DNA of 64,000 bases. Origin: Vicinamibacteria bacterium (GTDB lineage Bacteria; Acidobacteriota; Vicinamibacteria; Vicinamibacterales; UBA8438). The stretch lies in NCBI GenBank assembly GCA_022820825.1, contig JAJEEU010000042.1, positions 62,001 to 126,000 on the forward strand. Direction: 5' to 3'. The position numbers were made by a program, and so were the translations under genes. This document shows positions 51,079 to 59,846 of the stretch, piece by piece (position 1 is the first letter of the stretch; the number at the start of each line of letters is the position of its first letter). The notes under the pieces were generated by a model that worked only from the letters and a program-made list of their open reading frames with translations, did no database searches and had not been told where the DNA came from.

Positions 51079-52062
51079 ATGCGTCGCCGCGCACTTGTCG
51101 GATCTCTAGTGGCATCCGCGTTGCTCCTCTGTTCACCAGCGGCGTTCGCGGGTCAGCAGGCTGCCGCGGCGGGGGGAGCGTGGTCGCCGCCGCTGACGCC
51201 CTGGGGCCATCCGGATCTGCAGGGCACCTGGTCGAACGCTTCCACGACGCCGCTGGAGCGGCCGGCCGATCTCGCGGGACAGGAGGTGCTCACCGACGAG
51301 GAGCGCGCCGCGCGCGCGCCGCTGGCGCGCCTCAGCGACGATCGGCCTGTCGGCGATCCGGTCGGCTTCTACAACGACTACTGGCTCGAGCAGGGTGATC
51401 TGTCCACACGCACGTCGTTGATCGTGGATCCCGCGGACGGCAAGCTTCCCGAGGCGTCGGCGGCGGAGCAACGGATGCAGGCCACGCGGATGAGCTCGGG
51501 CAGTGCGATTGCGGGCCTGCGCTTCAGCTCGTGGGAGGATTTCAACGCGCTCGACCGCTGCATTACGCGCGGCATGCCCGGCGCCATGCTGCCGGGCGTG
51601 TTCTACAACCACAACTACCTGATCGCGCAGACTCCCGACTACGTGGCTATTGCCATCGAGATGGTCCACGACGTACGCATCATCCCGTTGCAGGAGCACG
51701 CGGCGCCGGCGGCCGGCATCCGGCAGTGGCTGGGAGCCTCGCGGGGGCGTTGGGAGGGGAACACGCTGGTTGTCGAGACTGCAGGCTTCACGGACAAGGT
51801 CAGGCAGCGGGGAGGCACGGTGCTCGGCGGCGGCAGGGGCGCCAGGCTCGTCGAACGCTTCACGCGCGTGTCTCCCGATACCATCGACTACCGCGTCACG
51901 GTGACCGATCCGACGATATGGGCCGGGCCGTGGACGGCGGCCGCGCCCATGACGTCAATGGACGGGGAACTCTACGAGTACGCCTGTCACGAGGGCAATT
52001 ACGCAATCCCGAACGCGCTGCGCGGGTCCCGAATGGCGGAGCAGGAGGAGCTCTCGAGATGA
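51079..52062 (+). CDS. Secreted 'PWGHPDLQGTW' family protein (paralogue H)
   Basis: 327 residues from the ATG at 51079 (AAGGAGG upstream). The Sec signal ends 'PAAFAG'. Contains 'PLTPWGHPDLQGTW', 'TSLIVDPADGKLP', 'LDRCITRGMPGAMLPGVFYNH' (first Cys), 'SRGRWEGNTLVVETAGF' and 'YEYACHEGNYAIPN' (second Cys). Its stop overlaps the start of the first NHL lipoprotein by 4 bp (ATGA), direct evidence of co-translation with an extracytoplasmic propeller. Function unknown. Confidence 0.9.
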   Translation: MRRRALVGSLVASALLLCSPAAFAGQQAAAAGGAWSPPLTPWGHPDLQGTWSNASTTPLERPADLAGQEVLTDEERAARAPLARLSDDRPVGDPVGFYNDYWLEQGDLSTRTSLIVDPADGKLPEASAAEQRMQATRMSSGSAIAGLRFSSWEDFNALDRCITRGMPGAMLPGVFYNHNYLIAQTPDYVAIAIEMVHDVRIIPLQEHAAPAAGIRQWLGASRGRWEGNTLVVETAGFTDKVRQRGGTVLGGGRGARLVERFTRVSPDTIDYRVTVTDPTIWAGPWTAAAPMTSMDGELYEYACHEGNYAIPNALRGSRMAEQEELSR

Positions 52063-53204
52063 GCGACGATCGTGCGTCCAACGGATTGCGCCTGGTGCGG
52101 CTCGCGCCGTTGGCGCTGCTGCTCCTCGCGGCCTGCGGCGGCGGGCCTGCAGCCGCTCCCGAGCCGGCAGCGCCGCCGCCAGAGGAGGGCCTGACGAGTG
52201 ATTTCGTATCGCGGCCGCTGCCGAATCCGACATCGGAGGTCATCATCGACTGGGCGCCGCTGCCCGGCCGCGAGTGGGGTACGACGGCCGGCATCGACAT
52301 CGACCCGCACGACGGGCACATCTGGGCCTACGACCGCTGCGGCGGAGGATTGGCCACCCCGTGCGAGGACAATCCCGATTTCGACGCCGTGTTCAAGATC
52401 GATCGCCATACCGGCGAGATCTTGACGAGCTTCGGCGCCGGGTTGTTCGTCAACCCGCACGGTTTCCACGTGGACGACGACGGCAACGTGTGGGTCACGG
52501 ACTTCGTCGCGAACGAGGCCGGCACCAAGGGGCACCAGGTGTTCAAGTTCAGCCCCGACGGCGAGGTGCTGATGCGTCTGGGCGAAGCGGGCGTGGCGGG
52601 CACCGGTCCCGGCCAGTTCAACCAGCCGATCGACGTGATCACCGCGCCGAACGGCGACATCTTCGTCGCCGACGGACACAACGGCGGGTCTCCCGATCCG
52701 GAGCCGGGATCGACCGGGCGCATCCTCAAGTTCGACAGGGAAGGCAACTTCATCAAGGAGTGGGGCGAGCTCGGCTTTCGGCCCGGACAGTTCCGGACGC
52801 CGCACGCGCTGGAGTTCGACTCGCAGGGCCGGTTGTTCGTCGCCGACCGCACGAACCACCGCATCCAGATCTTCGACCAGGACGGCAACCTGCTCGACAT
52901 CTACCACCAGTTCGGCCGCATCAGCGGCCTGTTCATCACCGGCGACGATACGCTGTACGCCATCGATTCCGAGTCGCAGGAGACCCGGCATCCCGGCTGG
53001 CTGAACGGGATCCGGATCGGGCCGGCGAGTGAAGATCGGGTGACGGCCTTCATCCCGCCGCACGCCCACGAGTCGCGGCCACTCAACGGCGTGGCGGGCG
53101 AGGGGGTCGCGGTGGACGCCGACGGCAACGTCTACGCGGCCGAGGGGCCGAACACGCGCGACGCGGCCAACGGCATCACGAAGTACGTCGCGGCGGGGAA
53201 CTAG
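52059..53204 (+). CDS. NHL-repeat lipoprotein, peptidyl-hydroxyglycine-lyase-like propeller (copy 1)
   Basis: 381 residues with a lipobox 'LLLLAACGGG'. Repeated blades include 'GIDIDPHDGHIWAYDRCGGG', 'GFHVDDDGNVWVTDF', 'PIDVITAPNGDIFVADGHNG', 'ALEFDSQGRLFVADRTNHRIQIF' and 'GVAVDADGNVYAAEG'. The 'P-x-G...V-D-x-x-G-N-V-W-V-T-D' pattern matches the propeller of peptidyl-alpha-hydroxyglycine lyases and other NHL proteins. It is surface- or periplasm-facing. It overlaps paralogue H and is followed 11 bp later by a close duplicate. Its enzymatic role is unproven. Confidence 0.87.
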   Translation: MSDDRASNGLRLVRLAPLALLLLAACGGGPAAAPEPAAPPPEEGLTSDFVSRPLPNPTSEVIIDWAPLPGREWGTTAGIDIDPHDGHIWAYDRCGGGLATPCEDNPDFDAVFKIDRHTGEILTSFGAGLFVNPHGFHVDDDGNVWVTDFVANEAGTKGHQVFKFSPDGEVLMRLGEAGVAGTGPGQFNQPIDVITAPNGDIFVADGHNGGSPDPEPGSTGRILKFDREGNFIKEWGELGFRPGQFRTPHALEFDSQGRLFVADRTNHRIQIFDQDGNLLDIYHQFGRISGLFITGDDTLYAIDSESQETRHPGWLNGIRIGPASEDRVTAFIPPHAHESRPLNGVAGEGVAVDADGNVYAAEGPNTRDAANGITKYVAAGN

Positions 53205-53215
53205 GAGAGGTTGAT

Positions 53216-54373
53216 ATGAACGACGACAAGAGGTGGGCCTGGCGCGGCCGCGCATGTGTTGCGGCGGCGGCGCTTGTATTCCTCGCCGCATGCGGCGGCG
53301 GGCAGTCGGGTCTTCCCGTTACGGAACCGGCGCCCGCAGCCGATGCGGGGCTGACGAGCGACTTCGTGGTGCGGCCCCTGCCGAACCCGACGTCGGAGGT
53401 GATCCTGAATTGGGCGAAGATCCCCGCCGGCCGCGAGTGGGGCACGACGGCCGGCATCGACATCGACCCGCACGACGGGCACATCTGGGCCTACGACCGC
53501 TGCGGCGGCGGCCTGCGCCAGGCCTGCGAGAATGCCCCGGACCTCGATCCCGTCTTCAAGTTCGATCGCCATACGGGCGAGATGTTGACGAGCTTCGGCG
53601 CCGGTCTGTTCGTCACGCCGCACGGCTTGCACGTGGACGCGGACGGCAACGTGTGGGTAACCGACTGGGAAGGCAACGAGGCGGGCACCAAGGGGCATCA
53701 GGTGATCAAGTTCAGCCCCGAGGGCGAGGAGCTGATGCGCCTGGGCGAAGCGGGGGTGGCGGGCAGCGGCCCCGGCCAGCTCAACCAGCCGTGCGATGTG
53801 ATCACGGCGCCCAACGGCGACATCTTCGTCTCGGACGGCCACAGCGGACAGAATGCGGACCCGCCGGAGGGTGCGACCGGGCGGATCCTGAAGTTCGACA
53901 AGGACGGCAACTTCATCAAGGAGTGGGGCGAGATCGGCTTTCGGCCCGGCCAGTTCCGGACGCCCCACGGGCTCGCCTTCGACTCGCAGGGCCGGTTGTT
54001 CGTCGCCGACCGCGGCAACCACCGCATCCAGATTTTCGACCAGGACGGGAACCTGCTCGACATCTACCACCAGCACGGCCGCGTCAGCGGCCTGTTCATC
54101 ACCGGCGACGACGTGCTCTACTCCATCGACTCCGAATCCGAGGAGAATCGGCATCCGGGCTGGATGAACGGCGTACGCATCGGCCCGGCCGGCGAGGATC
54201 GGCTGACGCACTTCATTCCGCCTCACGCCCACCATACGCGTCCCCTGAACGGTGCGGCGGGGGAGGGCGTCGTCGTCGACGCCGACGGCAACGTGTACGC
54301 GGCGGAGGGGCCGAACTCCCGCGACGCGGCGCAGGGCGGCGTCACGAAGTACGTCGCGGCAGGGGGCTTCTAG
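53216..54373 (+). CDS. NHL-repeat lipoprotein, tandem duplicate (copy 2)
   Basis: 385 residues, lipobox 'FLAACGGG'. It is collinear with the preceding gene over its whole length: 'GIDIDPHDGHIWAYDRCGGG', 'NPTSEVI' and 'GFRPGQFRTPH' are identical, with differences mainly in the signal peptide and loops ('GHSGQNADPPEGATG'). An in situ duplication has been kept intact, suggesting dosage or divergence of ligand. Its stop codon touches repeat copy 3, which leads into quinoprotein 6. Confidence 0.87.
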   Translation: MNDDKRWAWRGRACVAAAALVFLAACGGGQSGLPVTEPAPAADAGLTSDFVVRPLPNPTSEVILNWAKIPAGREWGTTAGIDIDPHDGHIWAYDRCGGGLRQACENAPDLDPVFKFDRHTGEMLTSFGAGLFVTPHGLHVDADGNVWVTDWEGNEAGTKGHQVIKFSPEGEELMRLGEAGVAGSGPGQLNQPCDVITAPNGDIFVSDGHSGQNADPPEGATGRILKFDKDGNFIKEWGEIGFRPGQFRTPHGLAFDSQGRLFVADRGNHRIQIFDQDGNLLDIYHQHGRVSGLFITGDDVLYSIDSESEENRHPGWMNGVRIGPAGEDRLTHFIPPHAHHTRPLNGAAGEGVVVDADGNVYAAEGPNSRDAAQGGVTKYVAAGGF

Positions 54374-54463
54374 ATGGGGCTGCGCCCCAAAACCCCGGCC
54401 AGCGCTAGCGGGGACCCCGTTGCCCCGCGCCGCGCTGGCCGAGCCGCGCCGTGCGCGGCTTGG
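54373..54463 (-). repeat. Structured intergenic repeat, copy 3 (inverted)
   Basis: About 91 bp matching copies 1 and 2 in reverse orientation. The GGGGC-TGC-GCCCC palindrome is at 54376-54388 and GCCGCGC-CGT-GCGCGGC at 54444-54460. Where the others read CTTGGGG, this copy reads GATGGGG, creating the ATG at 54374 used by quinoprotein 6. It is coding in the 'GLRPK-P' frame. Confidence 0.87.
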
Positions 54464-56107
54464 GTGTTCCCAATCGTGCTGAGCCTGTCGGCGGCGCCGG
54501 CGGCGGCGCAGACCACCGCGGAGCTCGTCGGCGACCCGCGGACGCCGGACGATGTCCTCCTGCACAGCATGGGCTACGACCGCAAGAGCTACAGCCCGCT
54601 GGCGCAGATCGATCGCTCTAACATCCACCGGCTGGTGCCCATCTGGAGCGCCAGCGTGATGAACGAGTTCGGCGAGCTGGCCGCGCCGGTCGTCTACGAA
54701 GGCGTCATGTACGTCATCAACGGGCGGTGGACGTTCGCCATCGACGTCGACACCGGGCGCCAGATCTGGCGCACGCCGGTCGTCCTCGAAGAGGGGACGC
54801 GCCGCAATCCGTACAACCGGGGCGCGCCGGTCATCCATGACGGCAGGCTGTTTCGCATCACGCTCGACAACCACGTGCTGGCGCTCGACATGGAGACCGG
54901 CGAAGAGCTGTGGAAACAGAAGTTCGCGGAATCGAGCGAGGGATACTACGCGACGGGCGCGCCGGTGCTGGCGGGCGGCGTGCTGGTCTCCGGGATGTCG
55001 GGCGGCGAGTCCACGACGCGGGGCTTCCTCGACGGCTGGGATCCGGAGTCGGGCGAACATCTGTGGCGCCGCCACACCATTCCCGCGCCTGGAGAGCCCG
55101 GTTCGGAGACCTGGCCAACGGACAGCGACGCCTGGCAGTTCGGCGGCGCGCCGACGTGGCGGTCCGGCTCGTACGACCCGGAGCTGGACCTCGTCTACTG
55201 GGGCACCGGGAATGCCTCACCCTGGAACCCCCAGCCACGCGGAGGGCTGGACAGCCTGTATGCGTCCAGCGTCATCGCCGTGCGGCCCCGCACCGGCGAG
55301 ATCGTCTGTCACTACCAGTACACGCCCAACGACGCCTACGACGTGGACGGCACGGACGAGCACGTACTGGCCGACATCGAGATTGACGGCCGGCCGCGGC
55401 AGGTGCTGTTCCAGGCCAACAAGAACGGCTTTCTCTACGTGCTCGATCGCACCGATTGCAGTCTGATCGCCGCCCATCCCTACGTGAAGGTCAACTGGGC
55501 CACGCACGTCGACCTGGAAACCGGCCGGCCCGTGCTGACCGACCTCTACGAGCAGATCGTGGCCGGCGAGCGGGTCGCCATCTGGCCGTCGCGCGGCTCG
55601 AACGCCGTGCCGATCGCGTTCAATCCGGATACCGGCCTCGTGTACACCAGCACCTGGCACGTGCCGCGCATCGTGCAGATCGAGCCGCCGCAGGAGCGGG
55701 TCATCGGCGGGCGGGCCATCGGCATGTCCAGCCGGTTCCCGGACGTGGAGCCGGGCGAGCTGCTCGGCCACCTGCTGGCGATCGATCCGCTGACCGGCGA
55801 GAAGCAGTGGGAGATTCCGACGACCGATTTCCCGAATTCGGCCGGCATGCTGGCGACGGGCGGCGGCCTGCTGTTCACGGGCAATCTGACCGGCGAGTTC
55901 ATCGCGCTCGACGAGGCGACCGGCGAGACGCTGTGGCAGTTCAAGACCGGCTCCAGCATCAATTCGACGGCGATTACCTACACCCGCAACGGGCGCCAGT
56001 TCGTGAGCGTGGCCTCCGGACTCGGCGGCAGCCTCGCCAACCGCTACGCGCGCGGCATGATCCCGACCGGCGGTTCGGTGTGGACCTTCGCGCTCATGCC
56101 CGACTGA
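54374..56107 (+). CDS. PQQ-dependent dehydrogenase-like quinoprotein with repeat-encoded N-terminus (quinoprotein 6)
   Basis: 577 residues if it starts at 54374. Residues 1-30 ('MGLRPKTPASASGDP...') are encoded by repeat copy 3. The hydrophobic signal core 'VFPIVLSLSAAPAAAQ' follows immediately; a GTG at 54464 would omit the repeat part but leave no basic n-region. The propeller shows 'YDRKSYSPLAQIDRSN', 'YWGTGNASPWNPQPRGGLDSLYASS' and 'CHYQYTPNDAYDVDGTDEH' (catalytic-Asp region). No vicinal Cys pair and no haem site. It follows the two NHL lipoproteins. Confidence 0.88.
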   Translation: MGLRPKTPASASGDPVAPRRAGRAAPCAAWVFPIVLSLSAAPAAAQTTAELVGDPRTPDDVLLHSMGYDRKSYSPLAQIDRSNIHRLVPIWSASVMNEFGELAAPVVYEGVMYVINGRWTFAIDVDTGRQIWRTPVVLEEGTRRNPYNRGAPVIHDGRLFRITLDNHVLALDMETGEELWKQKFAESSEGYYATGAPVLAGGVLVSGMSGGESTTRGFLDGWDPESGEHLWRRHTIPAPGEPGSETWPTDSDAWQFGGAPTWRSGSYDPELDLVYWGTGNASPWNPQPRGGLDSLYASSVIAVRPRTGEIVCHYQYTPNDAYDVDGTDEHVLADIEIDGRPRQVLFQANKNGFLYVLDRTDCSLIAAHPYVKVNWATHVDLETGRPVLTDLYEQIVAGERVAIWPSRGSNAVPIAFNPDTGLVYTSTWHVPRIVQIEPPQERVIGGRAIGMSSRFPDVEPGELLGHLLAIDPLTGEKQWEIPTTDFPNSAGMLATGGGLLFTGNLTGEFIALDEATGETLWQFKTGSSINSTAITYTRNGRQFVSVASGLGGSLANRYARGMIPTGGSVWTFALMPD

Positions 56108-56175
56108 CCACGTCGATCGCCCGGTTCCGTGGCCGCGCGGAAGCGGATCATCCTTCCCCGCTGCGCGGCGAGTGC

Positions 56176-57120
56176 TCAGTCCGTGGCGGCGCGGTGGCGG
56201 GCGTGCACGCGGCCGGCCATGCCGGCGACGAGCTCGACGAGCGCGGGTGGCTCGACGGCGCGCGCCAGGCCGCCGAAGCCCAGGATCCAGCGGGCGATCT
56301 CTTCCAGGTGCGAGAGCTGAACGGTGTATCGCAGCGATCCGTCGGGCCGGCGTTCAACGTGCTCTTCCGGGTGGTGGGTGGCCTGCTCCAGCAGCGGCGC
56401 CACGGCCTGGTCGAAATGAATCACGATGTGGTGCATCTCTCTGCCGCGGTACACCGCCCAGGTGTGCTGCAGGAATTCGTCGACATTGAATGGCGGCCGG
56501 ACGAAGCGCGCTTCGAGCAGCTTCACCTCGGCGATCCGGTCGAGACGGAACGTCCGCGGCTCGTCGTGCACGTGGCAGCGCCCGGCCATGTACCAGGTGC
56601 CCTCGCGATGGAACACTGCGTACGGGTCGACGCCGCGCCAGGTGCGCCGGCCGCCGGCCAGTGAGCGGTACAGGATCGACACTGGCGTACCGTTCTTCGC
56701 CGCCCGCCGCAACGTCGACGCAAGGCCGCTGGCGACACGCCCGGAGCGCTCCGGTCCTGCGAGAGTAAGCGCGCCCGACGTGTCCTCCGTACGGGCTGTG
56801 GCGGCGTCCAGCTTTACTTCGACCATCTCGAGATCGCGCGCGAGATCCGGCGTCTGCCGGATCGCCGGATTGGCCAGCACCAGCTTCAGTGCCGCATGCT
56901 CCTCGGCCGTCAGCGCGAGCGGACGAATCGTGGCGCTGTTGAGCAGCCGGTAGCCGTGCTCGTCGCGCGTAACCGGGATGTTGCGCCGCGAGAGGTCCGC
57001 TATGTCGCGGTAGACGGTCCGGCGGGAAACGCCGAAGTGGTCGGCCAGCTCGTCCATGGGCCGCGACCGGCGGCCGGCAAGCAGTTGCGCGAGTTGGAAG
57101 AGACGGGCAGGTTTGTCCAC
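56176..57120 (-). CDS. WYL-domain HTH transcriptional regulator (YafY-like)
   Basis: 314 residues from a GTG at 57120, chosen because the promoter and operator lie just upstream; a longer frame to an ATG at 57246 would run through them. The winged helix reads 'RLFQLAQLLAGRRSRPMDELADHFGVSRRTVYRDIADLSRRNIPV'. The WYL-like domain reads 'PVSILYRSLAGGRRTWRGVDPYAVFHREGTWYMAGRCHVHDEPRTFRLDRIAEV', and a C-terminal WCX-like extension follows. Members sense small ligands or nucleic acids. It is divergent from the pantothenate operon and converges with quinoprotein 6, 68 bp away. Confidence 0.9.
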   Translation of the reverse strand: MDKPARLFQLAQLLAGRRSRPMDELADHFGVSRRTVYRDIADLSRRNIPVTRDEHGYRLLNSATIRPLALTAEEHAALKLVLANPAIRQTPDLARDLEMVEVKLDAATARTEDTSGALTLAGPERSGRVASGLASTLRRAAKNGTPVSILYRSLAGGRRTWRGVDPYAVFHREGTWYMAGRCHVHDEPRTFRLDRIAEVKLLEARFVRPPFNVDEFLQHTWAVYRGREMHHIVIHFDQAVAPLLEQATHHPEEHVERRPDGSLRYTVQLSHLEEIARWILGFGGLARAVEPPALVELVAGMAGRVHARHRAATD

Positions 57121-57145
57121 GATCCGGCTATCATGGCCGACGCTA

Positions 57146-57162
57146 CTGTCAGATCCTGACAG
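57146..57162. promoter_or_regulatory. Operator for the WYL regulator
   Basis: Perfect inverted repeat CTGTCAG-ATC-CTGACAG, 25 bp upstream of the regulator's GTG and just downstream of a TACTAT -10-like box on the minus strand (57177-57172). The location suits autorepression and possibly control of the divergent pan genes. Confidence 0.7.
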
Positions 57163-57257
57163 AAGGGTTCGATAGTATGCCAGCGCGGGCGTTCGTCCGG
57201 CTACGCCAGGCGGTGGTTCCGGGCTGTAGATTCTCGGCGTCTGCATAGGGATTCGAA

Positions 57258-58145
57258 TTGGAGCGCGCGCCCGACCCTGTCGGCATCGTGGGCGCCGGCG
57301 CCGTCGCGCAGGCGCTGGGGCGGGAACTGCACGCCGCCGGCGTTCCGGTCGCGGCTCTCGCCAGCCGTACGCCGGCCAGCGCGCGCCGCGCCGCGGCTGC
57401 CATCGCCGCCGGCGTAAAGGTGGTGCCGGTCGGCGGCATCCCGCGTATAGCCGACCGCACAATCATCGCCGTTGCAGACGCCGGCATCGGATCGGTCGCC
57501 GCGGCGCTGGCAACCGCAGGGATGCGCGGCAGCGTGCTGCACACCAGCGGCGCGAGCGGCCTGGCGCCGTGCGAGCCGCTGCGCGCCGCGGGGGTCGCGT
57601 GCGGCGTGCTGCACCCGCTGCAGACGGTGGTGTCGTCCGAGCGGGGCGACAGCCGGTTGCGCGGCGCAACGTTCGGCGTGGCCGGCGACGAGCCGGCCGC
57701 GGCGTGGGCCGCGTCCATCGTGGAGCGGCTGGGCGGGACGGTGCTGCGTCTGGCGGCGGACGAGTTGCCGGCGTATCACGCGGGAGCGGTGCTGGCCAGC
57801 AATGCGCTGACCGCCGCCGTCGACGCGGCGACGGTGCTCATGGCGCAGGCCGGCGTGCCGCGCCGCGCCGCCCTAGAGGCGATCGCGCCGCTCTGCCGCG
57901 CCAGCGTGGAGAACGCGCTGCGGATGGGACCGGCCGCGGCGCTTACCGGACCTGTCGTCCGCGGAGACGCGGGCACGGTCGCCGCGCACCTGAAGGCGAT
58001 CCGGCGCGCGCCGGCCGGCGCGGCGGACTTGTACCGGGCGGCGGCGCGCCATCTGCTGGTGCTCGCGCGCGAGCGGCAGGTTTCGCCGTCGACACTGGCG
58101 TCGCTGGCGCGAATGCTCGATAGTGGAGACGGGAGAGAGACATGA
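57258..58145 (+). CDS. Rossmann/DUF2520 protein, PanG-type ketopantoate reductase candidate
   Basis: 295 residues from a TTG. The N-terminal Rossmann fold opens '[24 protein letters not shown]' and continues '[19 protein letters not shown]' and '[19 protein letters not shown]'. The all-helical C-terminal half ('[29 protein letters not shown]...[18 protein letters not shown]') is the DUF2520 domain. Its stop overlaps the panB start by 4 bp. In Francisella a protein of this type, PanG, reduces ketopantoate to pantoate, the step between PanB and PanC. No panE is in the operon, so the same role is likely. Confidence 0.82.
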   Translation: MERAPDPVGIVGAGAVAQALGRELHAAGVPVAALASRTPASARRAAAAIAAGVKVVPVGGIPRIADRTIIAVADAGIGSVAAALATAGMRGSVLHTSGASGLAPCEPLRAAGVACGVLHPLQTVVSSERGDSRLRGATFGVAGDEPAAAWAASIVERLGGTVLRLAADELPAYHAGAVLASNALTAAVDAATVLMAQAGVPRRAALEAIAPLCRASVENALRMGPAAALTGPVVRGDAGTVAAHLKAIRRAPAGAADLYRAAARHLLVLARERQVSPSTLASLARMLDSGDGRET

Positions 58146-58981
58146 CGGACTCCAGGCCCGTGCGCATTACCGACCTGCGGCGCAAGAAGCAGGCGGGCGA
58201 GAAGATCACGATGCTCACCGCCTATGACACCCCCACCGCGCGATTGCTGGACGGCGCCGGGCTGGATGTCCTCCTGGTAGGCGATTCCGTCGGGATGGTG
58301 ATGCTGGGCCACGACAGCACGCTGCCGGTGACGCTGGACGCGATGGTCCACCACACGGCGGCGGTCGGCCGCGGCGCAGTGCGCGCCCTGGTGGTTGCCG
58401 ACATGCCGTTTCTCAGCTACCAGGTGACGGCTGCGGAGGCCATCCGCAACGCCGGCCGCCTGCTGCAGGAGGGCGGCGCGGCGGCGGTCAAGCTGGAGGG
58501 CGGCCGTCCGGTTGCGGACGTCGTCAAGCGGCTGGTGGATATCGGCATTCCGGTGATGGGCCACCTGGGCCTGCGGCCGCAGTCGGTGCACCAGCTCGGG
58601 GGTTACATGCGGCGCGGCACCGAGACGCGGGAGGCTGAGGCCATCATCGAGGACGCGGCGGTGCTCGAGGCCGCAGGTGTTTTTGCGGTTGTGCTCGAGT
58701 CGATCCCGGCAGCGCTCGCCCGCACGATTACCGGGCAGTTGCGCATGCCCACCATCGGCATCGGCGCCGGCCCGGACTGCGACGGCCAGGTGCTGGTGAG
58801 CGCAGACATGCTCGGGCTGGCCGACCGCGTGCCCCCGTTCGTCAGGCGCTACGCCGACCTGCAAGGCACCATCGCGGCCGCTGCTCGCGCCTTTGCGGAC
58901 GACGTGCGGTCGGGGCGTTTTCCGGAGGCGGCCGGCCGCGCCGCGCTCAAGCGTCCCGCGGCCACGCGCAACGCCTCTTGA
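58142..58981 (+). CDS. panB: 3-methyl-2-oxobutanoate hydroxymethyltransferase
   Basis: 279 residues. It transfers a hydroxymethyl group from methylene-tetrahydrofolate to ketoisovalerate, giving ketopantoate (EC 2.1.2.11). Motifs: '[48 protein letters not shown]', '[36 protein letters not shown]', '[17 protein letters not shown]' and '[21 protein letters not shown]'. It overlaps the upstream reductase-like gene and the downstream panC by 4 bp each, a translationally coupled operon. Confidence 0.97.
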   Translation: MTDSRPVRITDLRRKKQAGEKITMLTAYDTPTARLLDGAGLDVLLVGDSVGMVMLGHDSTLPVTLDAMVHHTAAVGRGAVRALVVADMPFLSYQVTAAEAIRNAGRLLQEGGAAAVKLEGGRPVADVVKRLVDIGIPVMGHLGLRPQSVHQLGGYMRRGTETREAEAIIEDAAVLEAAGVFAVVLESIPAALARTITGQLRMPTIGIGAGPDCDGQVLVSADMLGLADRVPPFVRRYADLQGTIAAAARAFADDVRSGRFPEAAGRAALKRPAATRNAS

Positions 58982-59835
58982 CTGCCGGGGTTGTCGAGAC
59001 CGTGGCCGCCCTGCGCGAGCGGCTGGACCGTTCGCGCGGGGCGGGGATCTCCATCGGCCTCGTGCCCACGATGGGGGCGTTGCACGCGGGCCACACCGCG
59101 CTGATCGAACGCGCGCGGCGCGAGTGCGGTTGCGTCGTCGTCACCATCTTCGTCAATCCCCTGCAGTTCGACCGCGAAGATGACCTGCGCCGCTATCCAC
59201 GCACGCTGGAGGCGGACCTGGACACCTGCCGCAGCCTGGACGTCGACGTGGTCTTCGCCCCGCGGGACGACGAGATGTACCCGTCGCCGCCCGCCTGCAC
59301 GGTGCGGGTGGACCGACTGGCCGACCACCTGTGCGGCCGGCATCGGCCGGGGCACTTCGAGGGCGTGGCGACCGTCGTTCTCAAGCTGCTGCAGATCGCG
59401 CAGCCGCAGCGGGCGTACTTCGGCGAGAAGGACGCGCAGCAGACGGCAATCATCCGGCGCGTGGTACGCGACTTCAACGTGCCGGTCGACATTGTCGAGG
59501 TGCCGATCGTGCGCGAGCCGGACGGGCTGGCGATCAGCTCCCGCAACGTGCATCTCAGCCGCGGGGAGCGCAGGGTGGCGGTGTCGCTGTACCGCGTCCT
59601 GTGCGAGGTGCAGCGGCACATCGCGGCCGGCCGGACCGATGCCGCAGAGGTGCGCCGGCAGGCGGCCGCCTGCCTGCCCGCCGACGACGGGCTGCGGCTC
59701 GAGTACCTGGAGCTCGTCGACCCCGGGAACATGCAGCCGGTCGAGCGCATCACCGGTCCGGTGCGGGTCGCCGGCGCCCTGTGGGTCGGCGCCACGCGGC
59801 TCATCGACAATCTGCTGTGCAAGCCGCCCGGCTGA
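58978..59835 (+). CDS. panC: Pantothenate synthetase
   Basis: 285 residues from a TTG overlapping the panB stop. It joins pantoate and beta-alanine using ATP (EC 6.3.2.1). The nucleotidyltransferase motifs '[20 protein letters not shown]' (H-x-G-H), '[21 protein letters not shown]', '[21 protein letters not shown]', 'YFGEKDAQQ' and 'ISSRNVHLS' (KMSKS-like) are all intact. It is the last gene of the pan operon; 71 bp separate it from the sigma factor gene. Confidence 0.97.
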   Translation: MTAGVVETVAALRERLDRSRGAGISIGLVPTMGALHAGHTALIERARRECGCVVVTIFVNPLQFDREDDLRRYPRTLEADLDTCRSLDVDVVFAPRDDEMYPSPPACTVRVDRLADHLCGRHRPGHFEGVATVVLKLLQIAQPQRAYFGEKDAQQTAIIRRVVRDFNVPVDIVEVPIVREPDGLAISSRNVHLSRGERRVAVSLYRVLCEVQRHIAAGRTDAAEVRRQAAACLPADDGLRLEYLELVDPGNMQPVERITGPVRVAGALWVGATRLIDNLLCKPPG

Positions 59836-59846
59836 CGAGGCAGGAA

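Noticed and set aside
27673-54373. The copper monooxygenase-like protein plus the NHL propellers as a split bacterial peptide-amidating (PAM) system
   Set aside because: The genes are about 23 kb apart, the monooxygenase is wired to cytochromes, and NHL propellers have many roles. Family resemblance alone does not support peptide amidation.
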